DNA of 41,819 nt from JAWLEP01 sp964553045 (GCA_964553045.1 CAZKJG010000023.1:1-41819), one strand, 5' to 3'; counted from the stretch's first letter, positions 1 through 7,753 are shown. Numbers and translations: made by a program. The notes: a model not told the origin generated them from the letters alone.

Positions 1-50
1 TACCACTAACATCGAGTATACAATGTTACCCTAATTTATGCAACTAGGTA

Positions 51-1163
51 CTAGTCCAGGTCGCTGAGGGTGACGCTCCAGTCGAAGCCCTCCTCGCCGA
101 CCTCGACCTCCCACTTGGTGTAGGTGTCTTCGTCCTCGTCGATCACCTGCATGTCGTAGGTGCCGGGGTCGACCATCACCGTTACGGTCTGGCCGCCTTC
201 GAGCATGTACTCGGCTCCCAGGCGCTCCTCGCCCCACTGCGGGTCGGTGGAGGGGTCGATGCGAACGCCGTAGATGTCCCAGCCGCCCAGGTCGTTGGTG
301 AAGGTGACGGGAGCAGAGCCCTCGCCAACCGTGTAGCCCTCGGGGACGGGCATGAGGCCCACCTCGCCGCTGCCGGTGGCGTCCATGTCGGCCAAGGTTA
401 CTTCCCACTGGTAGCCGCTGCTGCCGACCTCGATCTCCCACCTGGTGTAGGTGTCGCCGTCCTCGTCCTCGCACTTCATGTCGTAGGTGCCGGGTTCGAC
501 GTATACGGTGATCTCGTCACCGGGCTGGAGTATGTTCGAGCCCAGCCTGTCGTCGCCCCAGGCCGCGTCGGAAGGGTCCACGTATACGAAGTAGATGTCC
601 CAGCTGCCCAAGCCGTTGACGATGGTGACGGGGGCGCTGCCCTCACCGGTCTCGTAGGACTGGCCATCGCCGGTGGGTGCCGTTCCGGGGCCGGTGAGGT
701 CGCCGGCCAGGATGTCCTCTACGGTTATGCCGGTGCCCTCCAGGCCCTCTTCCATGCCCTCGCGGATCAGGCCCTCCAGGTCGGCCCTCCAGGTCTCGCC
801 CTCCTTGAGGAATGTCAGCGTCTCCGAGCCGGTGTTGAGGGTTGCCACATCGCCCTCGATTGTGACGGTCTCGATGTTGCGGTCGAACTCGGCGAATCCC
901 TCGCCCACCAGGAACTCGTCCAGCATGTCCCCGCCGCCCTCGTAGGCGCCGATATCCATGTCGGTCATGGCGGCCGCCAGCCGGTCCATGAAGTCCCTGG
1001 TGTTCTCGCTGAGCATGTCGAACGCGGCGTGTCCGTCCTGCTCCTCCAGGGCGTCTACCAGCTGCATGTATGAATCCTCCACCGCCTGCTGATCCGCCGG
1101 CTTCCCGCAGGAAACCACCAGCATCAGGGCAGCCAGAACCACCAGTACTCTGCCTGTACGCAT
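51..1163 (-). CDS. Lipoprotein with a tandem pair of ~90-residue domains
   Basis: This 370-residue protein begins with a lipoprotein signal peptide (two Arg, a hydrophobic stretch, then the lipobox VVSC with Cys19), so it is probably anchored to a membrane on the extracytoplasmic side. An N-terminal region of about 130 residues looks like the small alpha+beta domains of DUF4878-type lipoproteins; that resemblance is a guess. Residues from about 172 to the end are two copies of one domain, each opening with GEGSAPVT and carrying WDIY, WG-(D/E)-(D/E)-RLG, PGTYDM and DTYT-(R/K)-WE. The ATG at 1163 is chosen over the upstream ATG at 1196 because the reverse-strand sequence GGGAGGAGAGGGA sits directly before it and the signal peptide starts there. 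The gene stands alone, divergent from the GGDEF gene. Its function is unknown; the duplicated domain is probably a beta-rich binding module. Confidence 0.85.
   Translation of the reverse strand: MRTGRVLVVLAALMLVVSCGKPADQQAVEDSYMQLVDALEEQDGHAAFDMLSENTRDFMDRLAAAMTDMDIGAYEGGGDMLDEFLVGEGFAEFDRNIETVTIEGDVATLNTGSETLTFLKEGETWRADLEGLIREGMEEGLEGTGITVEDILAGDLTGPGTAPTGDGQSYETGEGSAPVTIVNGLGSWDIYFVYVDPSDAAWGDDRLGSNILQPGDEITVYVEPGTYDMKCEDEDGDTYTRWEIEVGSSGYQWEVTLADMDATGSGEVGLMPVPEGYTVGEGSAPVTFTNDLGGWDIYGVRIDPSTDPQWGEERLGAEYMLEGGQTVTVMVDPGTYDMQVIDEDEDTYTKWEVEVGEEGFDWSVTLSDLD
54..648 (-). repeat. Tandem protein-domain duplication within the lipoprotein gene
   Basis: Copy 1 is encoded at 648-381 and copy 2 at 326-54 on the reverse strand, joined by a linker of about 18 residues. 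Both copies share GEGSAPVT at the start, then N-x-LG-(S/G)-WDIY, DPS, WG, RLG, a G-x-x-(I/V)-TV turn, PGTYDM, D-E-D-x-DTYT and a W-x-VTL-x-D-(M/L)-D end. The match is clear along the whole length with only a few length differences, so this is an internal gene duplication rather than a compositional effect. Confidence 0.85.
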
Positions 1164-1221
1164 TCCCTCTCCTCCCATCGGGTGGCAAGCTTGCATGACC
1201 CCTTAGTAAAGCGTTCGACCG

Positions 1222-1251
1222 TAGATACGCCTGTGCGGGCGTTGCTGTCAA
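1222..1251 (-). promoter_or_regulatory. Candidate sigma-70-type promoter for the lipoprotein gene
   Basis: On the reverse strand a perfect TTGACA lies at 1251-1246, and TATCTA lies 18 bases downstream at 1227-1222. The -35 is ideal while the -10 matches only half the consensus. The distance to the start codon at 1163 (about 50-60 bases of leader) is normal. No other good promoter is visible in the 164-base divergent gap. Confidence 0.45.
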
Positions 1252-1261
1252 CGCTCCGGAG

Positions 1262-1302
1262 GTAGCAATAGCAGCCCATGATGGTTATGATCCTGTTGCT
1301 AC
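1262..1302. repeat. Inverted repeat in the leader of the GGDEF gene
   Basis: GTAGCAA at 1262-1268 is repeated in inverse as TTGCTAC at 1296-1302, with 27 bases between the arms. It sits just upstream of the ribosome binding site of the GGDEF gene. It could be an operator or an mRNA stem, and chance occurrence cannot be excluded. A TATGAT sequence (1286-1291) between the arms could be a -10 element, but the -35 (TAGCAA, 1263-1268) is weak. Confidence 0.3.
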
Positions 1303-1327
1303 GATCGATCTCGGGAGGAGGTAAGGC

Positions 1328-2269
1328 TTGCGTCTCGATATCAGGGAGCATATCAGGGGCGGGGAGATGGATCCCGTCACCCGCATACCGCCCCGGAAAT
1401 GCATGGACGAGGACCTTCCGGCCCTTCTGCACGGGATGGGTTCGGCCGGCATGCCCCTGTCGGCCCTGATGGTGGACATCGACAACTTCAAGAAGTTCAA
1501 CGATAACTGGGGCCACGAAGTGGGAGACATGGTGCTGCTGCACGTGGCCCAGAGGATTCGGAGTGTCGTCTCCTACCGCGGAGAGGCCTACAGGTACGGG
1601 GGCGAGGAGATAACCGTACTGCTGCCCAATACCTCTCCGGAAGAGGCGATATGTACCGCGGAACGGATATGCAGATCCGTCAGGATGAGCAAGGTCGAGG
1701 TTCCCGAGAGTCTCCTTCCTCCCACGAACGGCGAGGAGGACAGGCAGGCTGGAGGCGACGGTGACGCGGGAGATGACGGAGGGGAGCCGACCATCGCCCT
1801 GGGCGTTACCATCTCACTGGGGGTAAGCGGGTTTCCGATGGTGGGAGGGGACGAGCTTCTGGTTACCGCCGACCACGCCCTGCTTCAGGCCAAGCGCAAC
1901 GGCAAGGACCAGGCCTGGCTCTACAGCCGGGAGAAGGGCGAGGACTGGCGGCCCAACGTCTACGACATCGACGTCAAGTTCCCCGGGAACACCGCCATAA
2001 GGGAGGGCAGCTTCATCCTGCTGACCCGTTGGTTCAGCCATCGCAACGACCCCCGGGACCTGGAGGCGAGGGGTATCTCGGACCCGGGGCAGAAGACGCG
2101 AGACCTCGTGGACGGCCCCATGCCGCCGGGCGGAATGATAACCTCCGAGATACGGGGCAAGGTGAAGGACGTTGAGAGACGGCAGAAGGCAACGTACTTC
2201 ACCCTGGAGGTGGAGGAGGAGGTGCTGGAGCTGGTTCTCTCCGGTCTGGGAATAGAGCTGAGCAGCTGA
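1328..2269 (+). CDS. GGDEF-domain protein (putative diguanylate cyclase)
   Basis: This 313-residue protein has a GGDEF domain over roughly residues 25-200. The metal/substrate motif DIDNFKKFNDNWGHEVGD is intact and the active-site loop is RYGGEE, so cyclic-di-GMP synthesis is plausible. The RxxD inhibitory site that normally precedes the active-site loop is absent. A Gly/Asp/Glu-rich insert (about residues 133-155) lies before the strand TISLGVS. No sensor domain or membrane segment precedes the domain. The last 110 residues (from about 205) match nothing I recognise. The TTG at 1328 is chosen because GGGAGGAGGT lies just upstream; the first in-frame ATG (1367) lacks a properly spaced site. 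The stop overlaps the next start by one base, so it probably heads the cofactor operon. Confidence 0.85.
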   Translation: MRLDIREHIRGGEMDPVTRIPPRKCMDEDLPALLHGMGSAGMPLSALMVDIDNFKKFNDNWGHEVGDMVLLHVAQRIRSVVSYRGEAYRYGGEEITVLLPNTSPEEAICTAERICRSVRMSKVEVPESLLPPTNGEEDRQAGGDGDAGDDGGEPTIALGVTISLGVSGFPMVGGDELLVTADHALLQAKRNGKDQAWLYSREKGEDWRPNVYDIDVKFPGNTAIREGSFILLTRWFSHRNDPRDLEARGISDPGQKTRDLVDGPMPPGGMITSEIRGKVKDVERRQKATYFTLEVEEEVLELVLSGLGIELSS

Positions 2270-3708
2270 TGGCCCGCATTGCCTGCCGCTGGCTGTGGAC
2301 GGGCAAGGCGGAAGCTCCCCTGGAAGACGCCCATGTGGAGATCGAGGGCGGCAGGATATCCAGCATCTCGCCCGGTACCGGCGGCGAGTTCTTCGTAATG
2401 CCCGCCTTTGTGGACGCCCACTGCCATTTCACACAGATGGCACATCTCTCCGCCGCCCTGGACCTCTCCGAGGCCCGGAGCGCCACCGACGTGATCGAGG
2501 CGGTGTCACGCGCCCGCTCCGAGGGCCGGGGCGTAATTCGGGGCGAGCGTTTCGACGAGAGCCGCTGGGTCGATCCGCCTCTGCCCACTCCGGAGGAGCT
2601 GGACGCCGCCGGCGGGGGCAGACCCGTCTTCCTGCGCCGCGTGTGCTGTCACATGGCTCTTATGAGCGGGGCCATGATGGAGATGTACGAAAGCGGGGAG
2701 CCCGGAATCGACAGGGCCACAGGTGTGGCCGTAGAGGGCCCGGTCCTGGAGTTCGACCGTCGTTTTCCGCCCTCGGAAAGGGACATCTCGGAAGCCCTGG
2801 CCGAGGCGGTCGGCGCAGCCCATGCCGCCGGTGTTACCGGTCTGTGCAGCATGGAGAGGCTGGAGAACGCCCGAAGGCTTGCTGCGGCCGACCTGGACCT
2901 GGACATCTCCTCGGCGGTGCTGGCCGAGGATCTGGGCGATGTGGACGCCGCGGATCGATTTCTTGGCGTCAAGTGCTTCCTTGACGGTTCGGTGGGAGCC
3001 GGTACGGCCGCCATGCTCGCGCCATGGGCCTCGGGTGCCGAGCCCGGCGGCCTGCTCTACGAGGATGCATCACTCACGGAGCTGCTGGCCCGAGCCTGGG
3101 GCATGGGCCTGCCACCGGTCATGCACGCGATAGGGGGCAGGGCCGTCCGGCAGGCGGCCAGGTGCAGTCGAGCAGCCCTCGAGAGGGCGGAGGTCCGGAA
3201 TGGGCTGGCCTGGGCCAGGATAGAGCACGCCGAGGAGCTCGAAGGGGCCATTTCCGGGCTGGACCCCGCCCTGCACCGCGTGTGCGCCCAGCCCAACTTC
3301 GTCTCCGCCTGGCAAAGCCCGGAAGGACTGTACGGAAGCCGGCTGGGATGGATGGCCGCCCGGCGTATGAACCCATTCGCGCAGCTGCTGCAGAGCGGCA
3401 TAAACATGGGATTCGGAAGCGACTGCATGCCCTTTGGGCCGCTGGCCGGCCTGGACGGAGCGGTTGCGCACCCCGATCCCCGTCAGCGCCTGAGCGTTCC
3501 GCAGGCCCTGAAGGCGTACACACTCGCCGCCGCCGACATCTCCGGGCTCGACGGGCTTGCCGCGCCGCTGGCGGTCGGAAGAAGGGCCGATCTGGTCGTA
3601 CTTTCGGACAATCCCTTCCGCACCGGCACATTTGCCGACATGGAGGTTGTAGCTGTTTTCAGGAGGGGGCGCCAGGTATTCGAGAGCGGAAGGTGGTCGA
3701 TGCCGTGA
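2269..3708 (+). CDS. Amidohydrolase-superfamily metal-dependent hydrolase (YtcJ/amidohydrolase 3-like)
   Basis: The 479-residue protein has the architecture of amidohydrolase family 3: an N-terminal beta-sandwich segment, then the metal-binding HxH (DAHCHF, His51 and His53), a TIM-barrel core and a returning C-terminal segment ending in a GRRADLVVLS motif. Further family signatures are FLDGSVGAG, MHAIGGRA, IEHAEEL and the late acidic GFGSDCMPFGP (Asp near residue 384). These enzymes hydrolyse amide or N-acyl bonds, but substrate cannot be assigned from sequence. It is likely cytoplasmic since no signal peptide is visible. It is flanked by the GGDEF gene (1-base overlap) and nadC (4-base overlap), so it is probably co-transcribed. 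Its link to the cofactor genes is unclear. Confidence 0.85.
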   Translation: MARIACRWLWTGKAEAPLEDAHVEIEGGRISSISPGTGGEFFVMPAFVDAHCHFTQMAHLSAALDLSEARSATDVIEAVSRARSEGRGVIRGERFDESRWVDPPLPTPEELDAAGGGRPVFLRRVCCHMALMSGAMMEMYESGEPGIDRATGVAVEGPVLEFDRRFPPSERDISEALAEAVGAAHAAGVTGLCSMERLENARRLAAADLDLDISSAVLAEDLGDVDAADRFLGVKCFLDGSVGAGTAAMLAPWASGAEPGGLLYEDASLTELLARAWGMGLPPVMHAIGGRAVRQAARCSRAALERAEVRNGLAWARIEHAEELEGAISGLDPALHRVCAQPNFVSAWQSPEGLYGSRLGWMAARRMNPFAQLLQSGINMGFGSDCMPFGPLAGLDGAVAHPDPRQRLSVPQALKAYTLAAADISGLDGLAAPLAVGRRADLVVLSDNPFRTGTFADMEVVAVFRRGRQVFESGRWSMP

Positions 3709-4589
3709 GCCCGGCGGCCAGGGTGGACTGGAAGAGCTTCGAGAGCGTTGCCGAGCTGCTGATAAGGGCCGGGCTGGAGGAGGATTGCGTCGGCCGTGAC
3801 GTATCCACCGCGGCTCTGGGAGAGCTGGGCGACAGGGAGATGACCTGCCGGGTGGTGGCCCGTGAGAACCTGGTTCTGGCCGGATGGCGGGCACTGGAGA
3901 TGGTGTTCGAGATACTCGGAAGGGCGCGCGCCTTCCGGAAGGCGGACGATGGCGGGGAAGTAGAGGCAGGGAGCGTGCTGGGCACAGTGACCGGATGCGC
4001 GTCCGTAATACTGCATGGGGAGAGGCTGGCTCTGAACCTGCTGTCGCAAATGTGCGGTGTGGCCACCACGACACGCCGCTTCGTGAAGGCCGTCGGGGGA
4101 ACGGGCGTGGACATACTGGACACCAGGAAGACAATCCCTGCCCACCGGGCTCTGCAGCGCTGGGCCGTCAGGGCGGGAGGCGGGCTCAACCATCGTTTCG
4201 ACCTTTCGGACATGGCCATGCTCAAGGACAACCACCTGGCTGCGGCGGGGGGGGCGGAGAACCTAGACATGCTGGTCAGGGCCGTGAGGGCCGGAGGGTC
4301 CGGAGTCGAGGTCGAGGTGGACAGCCTGCAGCAGCTGCAGAGCGTTCTGCCGATGCTTCCGGACAGGATCCTGCTGGACAATATGGCACCCGAGACACTG
4401 AGCAGGGCTGTGGAGATCGCCGATGGCAGCGGATGCTATCTGGAGGCTTCCGGCGGAGTGGACCTGAAGAACGTTCGCGCCCTGGCCGAGACCGGGGTGG
4501 ACGGCATCTCGATCGGGGCGTTGACGCATTCGGCCCCGGCCTCCGACATAGGAATGGACTGGATGGAAAATGAAACGCCTGGTTCTTGA
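3705..4589 (+). CDS. nadC: Nicotinate-nucleotide pyrophosphorylase (carboxylating), quinolinate phosphoribosyltransferase
   Basis: NadC converts quinolinate and PRPP to nicotinate mononucleotide, the point where de novo NAD synthesis joins the salvage route. The 294-residue length fits the family. The hallmark block DTRKTIPAHRALQRWAVRAG followed by GGLNHR and AMLKDNHL is present (about residues 136-180), as are VEVEVDS, ILLDNM and the phosphate-binding LEASGGVDLKN / TGVDGISIGALTHS near the C-terminus. I start it at GTG 3705, which overlaps the preceding stop (GTGA) and has GGAAGGTGG upstream; GTG 3693 is an alternative. Its 3' end overlaps coaX by 20 bases. nadA and nadB are not in the window. 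Confidence 0.95.
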   Translation: MSPAARVDWKSFESVAELLIRAGLEEDCVGRDVSTAALGELGDREMTCRVVARENLVLAGWRALEMVFEILGRARAFRKADDGGEVEAGSVLGTVTGCASVILHGERLALNLLSQMCGVATTTRRFVKAVGGTGVDILDTRKTIPAHRALQRWAVRAGGGLNHRFDLSDMAMLKDNHLAAAGGAENLDMLVRAVRAGGSGVEVEVDSLQQLQSVLPMLPDRILLDNMAPETLSRAVEIADGSGCYLEASGGVDLKNVRALAETGVDGISIGALTHSAPASDIGMDWMENETPGS

Positions 4590-5343
4590 CATCGGAAACA
4601 CCCGTACAGTGATGGGGCTTCTGGAGGACGGCGAGCTGCTGGATCAGTGGAGGGTGGGGACCAGGCACTGGACGGCGGACGAGCTCTGGGTGCTTGTCCG
4701 CAACCTGCTGGACCTCCCCGCCAGCAGTCGGCCCGAGGCGGTTGCCTTCGCCAGCGTGGTGCCTCAGGTAAGGCACTCAATCTACGGCCTTTGCTCGAAG
4801 TACCTTCGGGTGGAGCCGGTGGAGGTGGGTCCGTCGACGGCCGGAATAGAGATCGGATACCTGTTCCCACATGAGCTGGGGCCGGACAGGCTGGCCAACG
4901 CGGCCGGGGCGTTGCGCCTGGACAGGGCCCCCGCGATCGTGGCGGACTTCGGCACGGCCACCACTTTCGACGTGATAGACGCCGCCGGCAGGTACGCGGG
5001 CGGGGCCATAGCCCCCGGAGTGGGGACATCGGCGGCGGACATGTTCAAGAAGGCCGAGAGGCTCAACCCGGTGGACCTGGAGTTTCCGGAGACGCCGCTG
5101 GGCAGGAGTACGGACGACGCCATCCGATCCGGGGTTCTCAACAGCGCCGTAGGGGCTGCGGATCACATGGTTCGCCTGCTGTCCGATTGCGTCGGGGGGC
5201 GGCCGGTGCTCTGGGCCACCGGCGGCTGGGCGCACGGAATAGGCCCCCGCTGCTCGGCGGCGTTCCGAGTGTGTCCGGAGCTCACGCTCCTGGGCATAGA
5301 CGAGATAGGCGACAGAAACTCCGCGAAGGGAGGAGCACAGTGA
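4570..5343 (+). CDS. coaX: Type III pantothenate kinase
   Basis: CoaX phosphorylates pantothenate with ATP, the first step of CoA synthesis. The 257-residue protein shows the ASKHA-fold motifs of the type III family: phosphate-1 DIGNTRTVMG at residues 7-16, the GPDRLANA motif with its catalytic Asp near residue 106, and phosphate-2 ADFGTATTFDV near residue 120. GGAIAPG is also present. It starts inside the end of nadC and overlaps the next gene (coaC) by four bases, so two CoA-pathway genes are translationally coupled. Type III kinases are known to need a monovalent cation and not to be inhibited by CoA. Confidence 0.95.
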   Translation: MKRLVLDIGNTRTVMGLLEDGELLDQWRVGTRHWTADELWVLVRNLLDLPASSRPEAVAFASVVPQVRHSIYGLCSKYLRVEPVEVGPSTAGIEIGYLFPHELGPDRLANAAGALRLDRAPAIVADFGTATTFDVIDAAGRYAGGAIAPGVGTSAADMFKKAERLNPVDLEFPETPLGRSTDDAIRSGVLNSAVGAADHMVRLLSDCVGGRPVLWATGGWAHGIGPRCSAAFRVCPELTLLGIDEIGDRNSAKGGAQ

Positions 5344-5891
5344 GCGGCCGGGTGTTGCTGGGGGTGACGGGAAGCGCGGCGGCCTACAAGGGTGTTGCGG
5401 TTGCATCTGATCTTACGAAGAAAGGTTACGAGGTCAATTGCATTCTCACATCGGCCGGTTCCAGGTTCGTGGGGCAGGCCCAGCTGGCCTCGGCTACCGG
5501 CCGCAGGGTTTGGACGGAGATGTTCGACGACCCCGAGGATCACATGCCCCATATCACCCTCTCGGAGGCCGCGGATATACTGGTGGTTGCGCCGGCTACC
5601 GCCGACATTCTGGCCAGGATGGCCTGGGGACTGGCCGACGGCCTGCTGTCCGCAGTCGCCCTTGCCTTCGGGGGTCCTGTTGTGGCGGCGCCCTCCATGA
5701 ACTCGCGAATGTGGGAGAGCCGGGCGACCATGGATAACGTGGCAAGGCTGCGGGAGAGAGGGGTGGTCTTCGCCGGTCCGGTGGAGGGCAGGCTGGCCTG
5801 CGGCACCGAAGGCACCGGAAGGATGATGGAGCCTGTGGATGTGGCGGAGGTTGTGATTCGGAGACTCTCCGCGGGAGAGCCGGCGCAATGA
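5340..5891 (+). CDS. coaC: Phosphopantothenoylcysteine decarboxylase (stand-alone CoaC flavoprotein)
   Basis: This 183-residue flavoprotein (HFCD family) is the decarboxylase half of the usual CoaBC fusion; it converts 4'-phosphopantothenoylcysteine to 4'-phosphopantetheine using FMN. Seen in sequence: the N-terminal GVTGSAAAYK, the catalytic His of HITLSEAAD, the FMN-binding APATADILARMAWGLADGLL, the substrate-binding PSMNSRMW, and the flexible-flap motif LACGTEGTGRMMEP with its Cys. The protein stops right after the decarboxylase domain, so the CoaB synthetase must be encoded elsewhere. Start is GTG 5340 (GTGA overlap with coaX; GGGAGGAG five bases upstream). It ends in an ATGA overlap with mtnA. 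Confidence 0.92.
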   Translation: MSGRVLLGVTGSAAAYKGVAVASDLTKKGYEVNCILTSAGSRFVGQAQLASATGRRVWTEMFDDPEDHMPHITLSEAADILVVAPATADILARMAWGLADGLLSAVALAFGGPVVAAPSMNSRMWESRATMDNVARLRERGVVFAGPVEGRLACGTEGTGRMMEPVDVAEVVIRRLSAGEPAQ

Positions 5892-6925
5892 TAGAGCCCA
5901 TTCCCACCATGGAGTGGACGGGCCGGGGTCTGCGGCTGCTGGACCAGCGGCTGCTTCCCGCAAGCGTGGAGTACGTGGACTGCGAGGACGTGGGGACGCT
6001 GGCTGCGGCCATAACAACGATGGCCGTCAGAGGGGCGCCGGCGATAGGTCTGGCCGCCGCCTACGGCGCCGTGATAGCGGCGATGACCACCGAACAGGGT
6101 GCGGGCTTTGCCGAGGCCTTCGAAGCGAAGCTGAAGATGCTGGCCTCAACCCGGCCCACCGCCGTGAACCTCTTCCACTGCCTGCGGCTGCAGCGGGAGG
6201 TGGCGGGTGACTCGACGGGAGGCCCGGAACTGACGCAGCTGCTTCTGCGGAACGCCAACCGGCTCTTCGAGGAGGACCTGGAGGCCAGCAGGAGGATGGG
6301 ACGCCTGGGTGCCGACCTGCTGGAGGACGGATGCCGCCTTCTAACCCACTGCAACGCAGGAGGACTGGCCACCGCGGGTCTGGGGACGGCGCTGGCCGTG
6401 GTATACGAGGCGGCGGACAGGGGCATGCTGAAGATGGTGTACGCCGACGAGACGAGGCCCCTCCTGCAGGGCTCGCGACTCACCGCATGGGAGCTGATGC
6501 ACGCCGGCATACCCGTTACCTTGGAACCGGACTCCGCGGCGGCGACCCTGCTGGCGCGGGGCATGGTCGACGCGGTTTTCGTGGGAGCCGATCGAATTGC
6601 TGCCAACGGTGACGTGGCCAACAAGATAGGGACCTATCCGCTGGCGCTGGCGGCCAGGGAGGCCGGGGTTCGGTTCTACGTGGTCGCTCCCACCACTACC
6701 CTGGACTACGGGACACCGTCCGGAGATGGCATAGAGATAGAGCAGAGGGCCTCCGAGGAGCTGGAGGTCCTGGGCGGCAGGCGGCTGACGCCGGAGGGAA
6801 TAGCATTTTACAATCCGGCGTTCGACGTAACGCCATGGCGGCTGATAGAAGCGATTATCACCGATAGCGGGCTTCTCAAGGGAAGCGAGGAAGGGTTATT
6901 TTCGGTTGACAGCGACGCGGATTAG
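5888..6925 (+). CDS. mtnA: S-methyl-5-thioribose-1-phosphate isomerase
   Basis: MtnA converts methylthioribose-1-phosphate to methylthioribulose-1-phosphate in methionine salvage. The 345-residue protein carries the full signature: RGAPAIG (about 47), THCNAGGLAT with catalytic Cys155, DETRPLLQGSRLTAWEL, then VGADRIAANGD with catalytic Asp235, followed by NKIGTYPLAL. It begins with an ATGA overlap after coaC and closes this cofactor operon. The related eIF2B-like ribose-1,5-bisphosphate isomerases share the fold, but the motifs and bacterial context favour MtnA. The promoter for the next transcript straddles its 3' end. Confidence 0.94.
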   Translation: MIEPIPTMEWTGRGLRLLDQRLLPASVEYVDCEDVGTLAAAITTMAVRGAPAIGLAAAYGAVIAAMTTEQGAGFAEAFEAKLKMLASTRPTAVNLFHCLRLQREVAGDSTGGPELTQLLLRNANRLFEEDLEASRRMGRLGADLLEDGCRLLTHCNAGGLATAGLGTALAVVYEAADRGMLKMVYADETRPLLQGSRLTAWELMHAGIPVTLEPDSAAATLLARGMVDAVFVGADRIAANGDVANKIGTYPLALAAREAGVRFYVVAPTTTLDYGTPSGDGIEIEQRASEELEVLGGRRLTPEGIAFYNPAFDVTPWRLIEAIITDSGLLKGSEEGLFSVDSDAD

Positions 6926-6934
6926 GCGTACTAT
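6906..6934 (+). promoter_or_regulatory. Strong sigma-70-type promoter upstream of the beta-propeller gene and dnaK
   Basis: TTGACA (6906-6911, perfect) and TACTAT (6929-6934, four of six) are separated by exactly 17 bases. The -35 lies inside the last codons of mtnA. Transcription would begin near 6941, leaving about 40 bases of leader before the ATG at 6984. This is the best-formed promoter in the window, and with only 41 bases between the secreted-protein gene and dnaK it may drive dnaK too. Confidence 0.7.
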
Positions 6935-6983
6935 CAAAAACTAGGGTTGACCATGTTGCCTATGCGGGAGGGATGAATCCGAT

Positions 6984-7712
6984 ATGAGAGCCATGGCGGT
7001 CATACTGCTTGTCGCGGCAGCCGGCGCGTTCGCGGATGCCGGAGATGTCCTGCTGCAGTTCGATGCCCCGGGAGGCAATCCCGACGGGCTCACCTATCTT
7101 GATGGCTACCTTTGGATAACCAGCGATGTAGACCAGGTCATCTACAAGATAGACCCCTCCGACGGGACCGTGATCGACCAGATAGACGGCTACGGCTCCG
7201 AAGCTCTGACCGGGCTGACAACCGACGGCACCGATCTCTGGTCGTGCTCTCCGCCCTGGATCTACAAGAGGGCCCTGCCCTCCGGAGACGTGCTGGATTC
7301 GATTCCCGCGGCCAACAGCACCGGAGAAGGCCTGGCCTGGGACAGCTCGGACCATCTGTGGCACACGACGTACACCGGGGATTCCATATACAAGATCGAT
7401 CCCACCTCCGGAGACTACCTGGACAAGTTCCTTCCCGACGGAGCCAGCGGATCCACCGGACTGGCCTGGGGAGCGGGCTTCTTGTGGGTCTCCTACCAGG
7501 GGAGCAACATGATATACAAGATGGCGCCCTGGGATCCCGCCCCCTACAACTACTTCCTGGCGCCCTGCGAGGTCGTCCAGGACCTGGCGTGGGACGGGGA
7601 GTACCTGTGGACGACCGAGTACGAGGAGACCGGAGCGCAGGTGTACAAGATAGACCCGGGTCCGCTGGCGTTCGAGAGCGAGACATGGGGCAGCATCAAG
7701 GCAGGGATATAG
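6984..7712 (+). CDS. Small secreted beta-propeller-like protein with C-terminal TWGSIKAG tail
   Basis: A 242-residue protein with an N-terminal signal peptide (MRAMAVILLVAAAGAFADA, cleavage probably after ADA). The mature part is built of about five repeats of roughly 40-45 residues with a GLAWD/GLTTDG...LW strand followed by an IYKIDP-type strand, typical of SMP-30/NHL/Vgb-like propellers; five blades in one chain is few for this fold. The last residues are ETWGSIKAGI, nearly the same tail as in the unrelated secreted protein at 35290. The ATG has GGGAGGG upstream at a slightly long spacing. It follows a strong promoter and is 41 bases before dnaK. Its function is unknown. Confidence 0.8.
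   Translation: MRAMAVILLVAAAGAFADAGDVLLQFDAPGGNPDGLTYLDGYLWITSDVDQVIYKIDPSDGTVIDQIDGYGSEALTGLTTDGTDLWSCSPPWIYKRALPSGDVLDSIPAANSTGEGLAWDSSDHLWHTTYTGDSIYKIDPTSGDYLDKFLPDGASGSTGLAWGAGFLWVSYQGSNMIYKMAPWDPAPYNYFLAPCEVVQDLAWDGEYLWTTEYEETGAQVYKIDPGPLAFESETWGSIKAGI
7683..7706 (+). other. C-terminal TWGSIKAG tail motif (copy 1)
   Basis: These codons specify TWGSIKAG, followed by one Ile and the stop. The same pattern (TWGGIKAG) ends the secreted protein at 35290-35988. It lies outside the propeller repeats, at the extreme C-terminus, where sorting signals are usually found. Confidence 0.6.
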
Positions 7713-7753
7713 CCGAAGGCCAATGAAACCGATTTCCAGAGGAGGGCCCCGTT

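Noticed and set aside
51..1196. Longer form of the lipoprotein starting at ATG 1196
   Set aside because: It would add 11 residues before the signal peptide and place the strong ribosome binding site inside the coding sequence.
3070..4134. 354-codon reverse-strand open frame across the amidohydrolase and nadC
   Set aside because: Crosses two well-supported forward genes, Pro/Arg/Ser-rich with no motif.
5163..6017. 284-codon reverse-strand open frame over coaC and mtnA
   Set aside because: Antisense shadow of two recognised enzymes; no initiation signal.
7713..7753. CIRCE heat-shock operator before dnaK
   Set aside because: The 41-base gap contains no TTAGCACTC / GAGTGCTAA inverted repeat or close variant.
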